DNA of 64,000 nt, taken from the NCBI GenBank assembly GCA_013146195.2, contig CM028377.1, forward strand, positions 26,394,428 through 26,458,427. Reading direction: 5' to 3'. Numbering within the stretch: the first letter of the stretch is position 1; the number at the start of each line of letters is the position of its first letter. The translations under genes were made by a program, and so were the position numbers. A model generated the notes under the pieces. It saw only the letters and a program-made list of their open reading frames with translations, had not been told where the DNA came from and did not search any database. This stretch comes from Codonopsis lanceolata. Taxonomy: Eukaryota > Streptophyta > Magnoliopsida > Asterales > Campanulaceae. This document shows positions 55,483 to 64,000 of the stretch, in pieces.

Positions 55483-56097
55483 TAGTAATTATCCCGCATA
55501 CTTGCTTGCCAAATTACAAATCACCCATGCAATGCTTGTACTCAATAAAGAATATATTATGGACTATTAACCCGTTGAATCATGATTCCAGGAATGGGCA
55601 ATACTACTTACAAAATTCATGACTAACACCTCTATAAAACATGATAAGTCATAAGTGTATCATTTTGGGAAAAACTAACTACGTGAAGTGGTGAAGAAAT
55701 AATCAACATGGTTCATGCTATATAAACACTTCAGTTTTCCTACACTGCACTAAAAAGTCTAAAATACAGACTGTAGAGAGTTAGTTGAAAACTAGAGTGC
55801 TAATAACATGAGTCTTCAACCAATTTGGACACTTAATTCAACCTCAAGCAACTCTCTCTCCTTCCCGTCTCTCTCTCAGTTCACCACCATCTCCGTCTTC
55901 TCCCCCTTCATCGTCCGTATTCTCCCTCTCTCTCCCTGCTCTTCCACCATCTCTTTCTGTTGGGGATACAAACCACCCTAGATCGATTAATCAACCCATG
56001 AATTCAATTAATCGATTCATGAGTCAATTAATTGATTGATGAATCTATTAATCAGTTAGTCCTTCAAATGATCGGTTTGGACATTTCGGGTTATCGT
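55483..56097 (+). other. Promoter-like region with a 57-codon open frame
   Basis: TATATAAA at 55719-55726 is followed about 80 bp later by an ATG (55808) and a serine-rich frame of 57 codons ending at 55981 (start MSLQPIWTLNSTSSN). The CT-rich composition resembles an untranslated leader, so the frame may be chance. After it, AATTAATCGATTCATGAG-type words repeat three times near 55986-56055. No product is recognised. Confidence 0.25.
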
Positions 56098-57147
56098 AAA
56101 GATTAATGATATGGATACCTAATAAGTACCTAAACTAATACACGCAATGATGTGGAAGCTGAGGCATTGATGGGTTCCATTGTTTACTTAATTACTAACC
56201 CAATGTTTAACCTACTTGGATTAAATTTCAATCCTAAAAAGTTTTTTTTAAAAGAAAATAAAAAATAAAGTAGTAAAAGCTAGGGCTGTGATTTGCATCT
56301 AAAGACTCCAAACACGAGCCGTTCTGCTCCTTCACCGGCACCGGCAACCGACAATGACGATAGCATCTCTTTTCTCTGTTCACCGGCAACAGAGGAGAAC
56401 AGCAATTAATAAAGTCATGTATATATCAAAGGTAAAGAAATTAAGAAAAAACAGAGTAATGAAATGAAGCTGACTTGTCAGCAACATAAGCAAGTGCTTC
56501 TTTCGTATAACTATCCAACAGCCCAACCATTGTAGCACCACCAACACTACGATCTACGGCAAACTTAAATAATTTTCTCTCAGAAATTACTCCCCGAAGA
56601 CGATATTTGCATTTAAGCCGTATGATAAAATAGTTGTGAGAGTAGTAATAATATGACATATGAGCAAAGTCAAGTAATTTCCAACAAAGAGGACAGAGAG
56701 TGGCCTTGTACCATGGCTTGCATACTAAGGGGATGTTAAGGAGCAGCGATCCAACTCCCACTCTTCCAAACACATTCACCATACAGTCCATAGGTAATTC
56801 TTCCCATTTTCGTGCTTCCATCTCGTATCAAAAAAAGGGATGTTCTCCTCTGCTGCCGGTGAACAGAGGAAAGAGATGTCATCATCATTATCGGTTGCCG
56901 GTGCCAGTGAAGAAGCAGAAAAATGTCAGGGTCGGTTGCCGACGCCGGTGAAGAAGCATAACTGCTCGTGTTTGGAGTCTTTGGACGGAAATCACAACCC
57001 TAGTTTTTACTATTTACGTTTTCTTTTCTTTTTAAAAAAAATAATTTAGGATTATTATTTTAGGTATATTATTAGCACATCAGCTTCCACATCATTAGGT
57101 ATATTATTTTAGGTACTCTTTAGTTACCCATACCATTACTCAAGATG
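56098..57147. mobile_element. Possible Pack-MULE: long inverted repeats around an F-box fragment
   Basis: The left arm 56098-56405 and right arm 56838-57147 are imperfect inverted repeats over about 310 bp. Matching blocks include AATGATGTGGAAGCTGA, AGACTCCAAACACGAGC, TTCACCGGC, CGGCAACCGA, CATCTCTTT and AGAGGAGAAC. The arms diverge near the outer ends (GGATACCTAATAAGTACC against GGTAACTAAAGAGTACC), and no 8- to 11-bp target duplication was found. Long terminal repeats with a non-transposase gene fragment inside are typical of Pack-MULEs. An inverted duplication of the F-box gene's own 5' region is the alternative. Confidence 0.55.
56441..56821 (-). pseudogene. F-box protein fragment (F-box/LRR type)
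   Basis: The 126-codon frame starts MEARKWEELPMDCMVNVFGR and reads through a full F-box (LLLNIPLVCKPWYKATLCPL, CWKLLDF), the Skp1-binding domain of SCF ubiquitin ligases. A linker with FAVDRSVGGATMV and KEALAYVADK follows, where plant F-box/LRR proteins begin their leucine-rich repeats. After ADK the similarity stops and the frame ends at 56441. Family members have around 300 residues, so this lacks the substrate-binding part. It lies exactly between the two long inverted repeats. If translated it could still bind Skp1, but there is no evidence of expression. Confidence 0.7.
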
Positions 57148-57633
57148 CAACCCAATAACACTACACACTATTCGATAGTAAAAGCAATTGATGTCTATTA
57201 GATAACTGCGATGAGTTCATAACTATATACATCCTGAATCAACAACCTATATCATCAACAAACATTTTCCTTGATCTTACAAAAGTAAAATTTACGGATC
57301 AATTTTTGAAACACTGTTTCAGGCACGCAGATGTTCACCTCCTTCTTAGCTACAAAACTCTCAATCTCTTTCTTCTCCTTGTCCAAGTTGGAGGTCAACT
57401 AATTAGTAAATTGTCTCACAGTGACATCCAAAAGTTCCCAACACCATCCGAATATCAATCACTGCAGTCAAAACAAGTATGGCGCTCAGTCTCAAATACT
57501 TGTTCTAAAGTTTTGGGCCAGTAGCTCTTATCCCAGTTTATATCAACAACGCAAACTACGCCTAATTCCAATGAATCAAAAAACAAGCTCAATGTAAAAC
57601 GCACCAAATTTGAGAGACCCAAGTTAAATATTG
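57148..57633. other. Unassigned DNA downstream of the EngB gene
   Basis: The minus strand has short coding-like stretches (near 57480 KTLEQVFETERHTCFDCSD; near 57350 KEVNICVPETVFQKLIRK) separated by stops, possibly an old gene remnant. The plus-strand 72-codon frame is taken as a shadow. The EngB 3' untranslated region probably covers part of 57450-57633. Confidence 0.3.
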
Positions 57634-60578
57634 TTAATGCTTGAGCCAGTAGTTTCGCAACTGCGCAATGTGCAATAGTATCTCATCTCGACCTTGGTTG
57701 GTGAGACTACTTGTCATAATCCAAGGTGGAGCAGTCTCAAAAAATTTGCGTATCAACTCCTGAAAGTCTTGCACATTTTCTTCTGGTCGCTTCCCTCCAT
57801 TCTTTTTCTTTTTTCGCTTGTCACATTTGGTAAAAATCAATGTCATGGGGACCTAAAAAGGGAATAATGAAGTGCAGTGACTAAGAACTGTATCCGAGAG
57901 AGTAACGGTAATGAACTTATGTTGCTTGCCAGGATTTGAATAATGAATGAGAAGAGGAGAGAAATACCTGGTTCTCACCAAGCCACCTCGCATATTCGAG
58001 ATCAATTGGTTTCGCGGGGATGCTAGCATCAATGAGAAGAAAGACTGAGACCAAAGTTGACCGATTCAGGAAATAGTCTTTGGTAAACTTTTCCCAATCC
58101 ATTCGAAGATCCTTTGGTGCAGCTGCGTACCTGCCCAGTGTATAATTAAAATTTAAGAACCATTGCTCATCAGTGAGAATTTCAAATCTCTAAAGTAGGT
58201 TAAAGGATAAGAACAATTTCAACAAGTGAACCCCCCAAGACACAAAATCTTCAGAGAAAGAATTGTAATCGAAAAAGAACCCCCTTAAAGAAGGAAAAGG
58301 CGAACATAGAGTAAGAGCCTCACAGACTCATTGTGTCATCCACTCATCAGACATAATATGCCACTAACAGGCAAGAAAAAACAGTACAGTTATGTGTAAT
58401 AAGGAAAAAAAGATGATGAAAGAACCTCTGGAAGTAGCACAATGAAACATTAGTAAAAAGGTTTTATGTTGTGATTAGAAAAGGAAACAAACAAATAATG
58501 TTCTCCAGCTTCTTCGATTGTGGTGCTCGAATACGGCCTCAAATGACAGGAACTCTTTTGTGGATATGGTGGACAGTTTTATGAATTTATAATTTTTGCT
58601 TTGTATACGTCCTGTGTACAAGGACGCGCCACCTGATTTGGCATCGTAATTAATACAATTATTAATTATCAAAAAAAAAAAAAAAGAGCACATCCATAGT
58701 TAGGGCACCTCTGAAAATTTTCCAGCATGCCTATGTGGCACATCCATAGAATTAGGAATATAACCACAATTGCCAACTGCCAAGCAATTCAAGAGTTATA
58801 TACATATTATGGGTAATCACACTGAATAATACAATATAAAAACATATGGGTAAAGTATTGTACAAAGAGAGGAGGCATAATGGAAAACTCAATTACAACA
58901 TCCCAGACAGATAACTTCAATTTTTTATCCACCTAACATGATTCAAACTTCTGTCCTATTTTCATCCTTTTGGTGCGAACATTTATGTCTTGGTATGTGA
59001 TAGATTTTTCGTGATAGTACATGGTCTAGTGGCCTTGCATATCAACCTACATTGTCCAATCATAGTGAATAGATCCCAGTACAAGTCAACATACACTCAA
59101 ATAAACATAGCACTAGCCAAATGATAAGTTCTTCTCAAAAAGAAAGCTCCACTATAAAGTGGTAGCCATAAAAGTTTGAGGGGCTTCTAACTGAGTTTGC
59201 TTCTACAGAGAAATGAAGACCTTAGAGAAGAGATGCTGGACAGAAGAAGAAAGAAAATATATCCGTTTAGATATTGCCCTCAGTCATTGTTGAATAAAGA
59301 GATGATGTAATTGTTAATTGTTAGATCTCCTTTGGTACGCAAGAGTGGGCAATCAACTACATGCCATTTTAATTATATTTTGCACTTTATTCAAGAATTG
59401 TCCTTTTGGCATTCCAAAAAATAGAAAAGGCTAATGTGTGCCATAACTTGTTAAGCATCTATTTATAGTAACTTTTCCACGACAATTACCCTAGTCGGGT
59501 TGGAAATTGTAAAAGGGTAATTATCAGGATAACTTTACAAGAAGTAGGTTCTTACCATGTGCCCCTAAGGGCAAATGTTAGCCAAACCCTCCAAAAATTA
59601 TTATAACACATTTTCCCCAATACTTTTACATTACTGTAAATGTCAAATATATAACTATACATCTTTTCTTTTTTTTCTCTTCTGGCCAAGCAATGCAAAA
59701 CACAAAAGAATATCAAAAAGATAAAAGCTAGTCCTTTCCTTTTGGTAGTTATCTATGTCATGCTTTGACAATTCTGTAGGTGCTACTCATGTGTTCCAAA
59801 GAATCCTCAATTCAAAACCTGGTGTTTTCATCTGATAAACAATAATCTAACAGCAAAATTAAGTTAAAAACATTAATTTTTCAAAAATTCCAAATAATTT
59901 TTTTTATCTATACCGATAGCTAAAAAGGAAAAGACATTTGTTTTTAATCCGAATGGTCTATACCAATAAGGTAAAGTACGAAAATCAACAATGCATGACC
60001 CAGGGGAAATAGCAATCAAGTTCTGCCCTTTCTGAAAATCCAAATATTGGAATTCCGTCAACAACAGCTTACAAAATATTGTACTCCCATCGTTTTAAAA
60101 GAAAGGTCTGTATTTTCAATTTGTCAAAGGTCCTACATTTAAAAACACAAATATTAAAATTCAAAACTTTACTCACTTTTAACTACTCCCACTGTCCAGA
60201 AAAAAGTATCACATTAACACTTTTCAGAGTCAACTTGACTTTTTTTCATATGGAAATTTCATGTGCATTTACTTATTTGCTCAAAAATTATAAAGCATGA
60301 AATTCAATGTACAAAGTCAACATGTGACTCCTTTTTTTGAAATAGAGGGAATATATAATATATAATATGAAGACAGTAAGATTGACGATACCAAAAGGAG
60401 CAAAACTAAAATTTGCTTTTGAGGCCAATTTCGAACTATTGTTTTTAGAAACCATGCATAGATCTTTAAAAAAATTCAAGATGAAAGAGCTCAAAACGTT
60501 AGCCATACCCATATCCAGGTAAATCTACTAGGAACCAACTGTCATTGATACGGAAGTGGTTGATGCATTGTGTCTTCC
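57634..60578 (-). CDS. EngB (YihA)-type organellar GTPase, C-terminal exons
   Basis: Three exons join in frame on the minus strand: 60578-60509, 58130-57968 and 57852-57634, with GT-AG introns of 2378 and 115 bp. They encode KTQCINHFRIND and the G3 motif DLPGYGYA, then DWEKFTKDYFLNRSTLV and LLIDASIPAKPIDLEYARWL, then G4 TKCDK in VPMTLIFTKCDKRKKKKNGG and G5 TSS, ending LRNYWLKH. This closely follows plant EngB proteins of the At5g11480 type, which act in chloroplast or mitochondrial ribosome assembly. The P-loop (G1) exon and transit peptide should lie to the right, but no GRSNVGKSS-like exon was seen up to 64000. Either the next intron exceeds 3.4 kb or the gene has lost its GTP-binding loop. 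The exons seen have no stops or frameshifts. Intron 1 of this part contains a LINE tail. Confidence 0.85.
58500..58685 (+). mobile_element. 5'-truncated LINE 3' end with poly(A), in an EngB intron
   Basis: The end reads GTGTACAAGGACGCGCCACC, then TTGGCATCG, a TAATTAATACAATTATTAAT word and a poly(A) run at about 58669-58685. This is the same tail type as the 75-bp insert at 47796-47870. The left boundary is uncertain and no coding sequence remains. Confidence 0.55.
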
Positions 60579-62132
60579 CTGCAAGTAGAAACAAACATGG
60601 GTACTTAGGTTAATTTCTTTTCATTAAGCAAAATGAGAAAATTAATAAGTAAACACTGTTAACTAAAATGTTTCTAATTATGTTTTGTGACATTTTACGA
60701 TATTTGAAATCAATCCTTGAAGTCAACAGCTTGATTTAATAGTGATTTTAATATAAATTAATCTGTCAAGCAAGAGCAAGTACCAACTCGGGAAATCTAA
60801 AATAATTCCTGTTCAAAGCTTCTCATGTCTCTGTGTAACAACAGTCCCGCAAACTGAAATTAAGCTCTTTATGACTTCACAAAGTTTAAGCTTACTTCAC
60901 AATCTTCTTAATTTATTCTAGAAAAGATAACTTGTTTGGGAGATTCTTCAGCATCAATTAAACAATTAAATTACTGCCGAGAATACCGTCTTTGCTTGTG
61001 ATGGGTTAGACAAGTTTATTTCACTCTTTTTGGAGGCTAAAATAGCCTTGCGTCATGCTTCATAACAGACCAAACTGGCTAAAGTTGTTTCAGCATAGTC
61101 AAACATATAACATATTTTCCTTCAATCATTTTCACGAAAAATGTCAAATTTAGCTCCATTACTGTGGAAAAAAGATTAGTCCATCACGACTATTCTTTAA
61201 GAGAACCACTCCATTGAAGATATGTTCCACACCATTCTTCCATTATATACTTTGTTCAAATATAATCTTTTACCACCTACGAAAAGGTAAATGTTTTAAG
61301 TGATGGATGACAAGCATCAGCTACTGTCCCCAATTCAATTACATGCAATACCTATCAGCCTTATCCCTCAAGATGATTGCTTAATACAGCATTTATTCTC
61401 CAACCACCATTTGATTAGCAGGAGATAGAAGAGTAGTCCAGTGACTCCAGTCCTTCACTAGAGCATCCTAATGAACGTTTCTAAAGATGAATGAAGTTGG
61501 TAAACATATGAAGTAAGCCATAATAACACAACCATGGTACATCTACAGAAGTTTGTGTACGGAGATTTCTACCCGGACATATTCAAAACCAGTTCAACAG
61601 CCCCCAAAAGTTTGTCACCCAACTAATTTTTTAGTTACTCATGTGACAGAAAGTATAAGCTTTGTGGGGCTTCCAGTAGACACCACCATCACAAAAATAA
61701 AACTGTATTAGAGTGGAAGAATATAGAAGTAGAGGGAGTTTCCTCAACGAAAAAGAATGAGAAATAGAAGCAATCGTCAGTAGCGCACACAGTTTAACAT
61801 AGAAGTTTTCCTACAAGAAACCACACAAATGTGGAGCTTCCCTACTTATTTATTTACCATTACGGCCACGGGTGGTACGCAAGAATGGACCAAAGCTAGA
61901 ATGGAATGACTAAGAGTAAATTGCCTTTCACATACTATTTCTTGGTTATGGAGTGGTTGAGGGAATGGAATTTAATTTAAGGAGACAAAAGGTATGATTT
62001 ACCAATCACAACTAATAAAATAAATCAAGCATACACACATCAGTTCTTCATTGTGGGCGATGAAATGGAAGCATAAACTTGAAGGTTGCCAAACGTTCCT
62101 CAAATTTTTCTGTTATGGAGATCAGATCAGAC
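60579..62132. other. Presumed intronic or intergenic DNA upstream of the EngB exons
   Basis: No exon-like frame, P-loop motif or repeat was recognised. It contains an ordinary mix of AT-rich words. If the candidate exon at 62133 belongs to the EngB gene, this is an intron. Confidence 0.35.
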
Positions 62133-62259
62133 CTGAGGCCTGGAATGGTAGTGGGTTGCGGTGTCGAAGGATAAAGAGGGCGGATAGTGGAGGTTGCAGG
62201 CTTGCAGGCTGCAGCAGAGAAGGATGGTGGAGGTCGCAACAGAGAACAATGGGTTTCAT
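62133..62259 (-). other. Candidate first exon with transit-peptide-like start
   Basis: On the minus strand a CT-rich leader (CTACCTTCTCTCTCT) is followed by ATG at 62259-62257 and 42 codons rich in L, P, S, H and R (start MKPIVLCCDLHHPSLLQP), ending at a CAG/GTCTGA donor. Composition fits an organellar targeting peptide, as expected for an EngB protein, but no following exon links it to 60578. Overlapping frames on both strands are also open, so this is weak. Confidence 0.25.
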
Positions 62260-62975
62260 AGAGAGAGAAGGTAGAGAGATAGAGTTAAGGGAAATCAAGA
62301 ACTCAGTCAGCAGAGCTATGGCAGATCGTCGAGCTCAAGATAATGAGTAGAATAGACAGGCTGTGGAAGGGCTATGGCAGATTGACTTTTTGTTTCTAGT
62401 TATTTTATTTGTTTCTCGGTTATTAAGGAAAGGCCATCCATGGCCTAGATTGATAACCCATTCTGGCTCGAATAGGCATTCACATTAAATGGGCTTCTTG
62501 GTTGACTTATCAAACAAACTAATGTAATGGACTAGCCTTAGTAACCTAAACGCTCATTTCCTTTCCAGCCTACCAAATGAGCCTAAATATAGTAGCTATG
62601 TGAAATTCAGAATTTGATGAAATAAAAAACATTAATGAATATTTCTCAACAAGCCCCAAGTTTCAAATGTCCTGCAGTTTTTACATAATGGGGATACTTT
62701 TATACTGCAAAATTGCCAAGGGCAAACTGCTCATTTGACACAAAGTCAACCATAAATACCTAACTCTCATACATTATTCCACAACAAAATCTAACATCAA
62801 CTACAATTACAAAATACCAGGTCATGAATCCAGTGTAAACAAGAGGACAAGACATTTATCGCCCCACTGCAACTATTACAGAAGTAGTCACTTTCCACCA
62901 TCTTAGTAAACCTTCTTCCTTTGATAACTGGTTGTTTTTATCTCATTTAGCTAATTTACTAGTGGGAGTCACTTC
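62260..62975. other. Intergenic DNA
   Basis: No gene or clear repeat was recognised. A plus-strand open frame at 62051-62350 is judged a shadow of the candidate exon and its CT-rich leader. Confidence 0.3.
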
Positions 62976-63540
62976 TAGGGATGTAAATCGGAATCACCAA
63001 ACCGAATCAAACCAAACCAAACCAGTCGGTTTGGTTCGGTTTCGGACGAAGACGGTTCGGTTTTGGTTTCAGAAATTGGAAAACCGCCCGGTTTGGTTCA
63101 CGGTTTTTGGTATCAAACCAACCTATATATTTTTATTTATTTATTATATTATTATATAATATATATATATATTATATTATATTTATTAACTATTTTGAAC
63201 CTTTGGATCAACTTATATGGATAATCTAGGCTTTTGATTTAGTCATATAATATATATATATATAGACACATACTAAACAAAATAAAATCTTGATTGTTGG
63301 AGAACTATTATTTCTTCTATTGTTTGTATTTATTTTAGAATTTGTATTGTTTTCTTTATGATAATTTATTGTTAGTAGGTTATTTCCTAATTTTGATGTT
63401 AATTTAGATTTAAAATCTTATTTTAATTGTTATTTTTAATGTTGGTTAATTTGTTTAAAAATAATTTATATAAACCACAAAACCAAACCAAACCGAGTGG
63501 TTCAATTCGGTTCCAAGCCTTACTTGGTTCGGTTCGGTTT
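62976..63540. mobile_element. Element rich in CGGTTTGGTTCGG words, relative of 43414-44733
   Basis: The left end TAGGGATGTAAATCGG matches the start of the middle nest layer (TAGGGGTGTAAATGG). Both ends are dense in AACCAAACC/GGTTTGGTT words, with an AT-rich centre containing TA runs. The right end near GGTTCGGTTTGAG resembles the other copy's right end (GGTTCGGC). No matching 8-bp flanks were found. Confidence 0.45.
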
Positions 63541-64000
63541 GAGATTTATGATCAATGTTCTTGCTTCAAACATAATGTTAAGCACATAAAGTATCCAACG
63601 ATCCTAGGAATCTACTACAGTAAGCACTCAAAGGAAATTCTTTAAATTGGCTTCTCTCCACTGCAGCCAGTTAATTATTTATTTTCATTGCTCTTTTTTT
63701 CACTTTCTTCTAATGAGCTCAATGATAGAGAAAATTCCTTAAATGGGGGGCATCTCCTTCATAAAGAGGACCAGGTAACAGAAGCAGCTCATGATACATC
63801 CAAAGGTCATTGTGCAGTTAATAATATCCAATACTCATAGTTGTCAAAGTCGAGAGGCGCCAAAAAGGCGATAGGTCCAAATTTGAGGCGAGGGGCGAGG
63901 CGCTAAAAAGGCGCTCACGAAAAAAATACATATAAGTATATAACTTAACAAATATCAACAAGTTATAAGTATGATACATGAAACTAAGTGTTGGAAAACT
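63541..64000. other. Window edge, start of a further repeat
   Basis: 63541-63838 shows nothing recognisable. From about 63840, words such as GAGAGGCGCC, AAAAAGGCG and GAGGCGAGGGGCGAGGCG indicate another repeat element that leaves the window. Confidence 0.3.

Noticed and set aside
62051..62350. 99-codon plus-strand frame
   Set aside because: It runs antisense to a CT-rich leader and a transit-peptide-like frame, and has no family match.

Overview
This is a nuclear chromosome segment of a flowering plant, most likely a eudicot. The evidence is three plant-type host genes (cytosolic ribosomal protein eL37 with introns, an OVATE-family regulator, an EngB-type organellar GTPase), plant retrotransposon lineages (Sirevirus-type Ty1/copia, Ty3/gypsy with LTRs beginning TGTAGACACC, L1-type LINE), MITEs with plant-typical ends, and an AT-rich background. 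No CRISPR array, operon, rRNA or tRNA gene was recognised. I could not assign a genus.

Layout. 1-13550 is almost all retrotransposon: the 3' part of a Sirevirus-type element (1-3005, with a decayed extra ORF, several purine tracts and one LTR) abuts a minus-strand Ty3/gypsy element (3006-13550), which holds a solo LTR of a related family with a clean 5-bp target duplication. 13.55-17.3 kb carries a proline-rich remnant, a Tourist-like MITE and a convincing host gene for a secreted histidine-rich repeat protein (15829-16821). 17.3-30.1 kb is a second TE block: a solo LTR with a hAT-type MITE at its TATA box, a 57-bp tandem array, a decayed plant-mobile-domain gene with a LINE in its intron, a Sirevirus fragment, and a plus-strand gypsy element inserted into that fragment. 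30-46.7 kb is gene-poor except for an OVATE gene (31567-32631); at 43.2-44.9 kb three elements are nested, each with a perfect 8-bp target duplication.

46.7-49.3 kb is the eL37 gene; its exons could be read to the base, and its large intron holds another hAT-type MITE that itself took a 75-bp LINE tail. 49.3-56 kb holds a TIR element, one LTR inserted into another in opposite orientation, and Stowaway MITEs. 56.1-57.15 kb is a possible Pack-MULE: roughly 310-bp inverted repeats around an F-box gene fragment. 57.6-60.6 kb holds the 3' exons of an EngB GTPase gene; no P-loop exon was found up to the right edge. The rest is repeats and unassigned DNA.

The host genes do not form a pathway. The strongest signals are the well-marked hAT-like MITE family, the nested insertion histories that give relative ages, the F-box fragment in long inverted repeats, and the histidine-rich repeat protein. 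No wholly new molecular system is supported by what can be read here.
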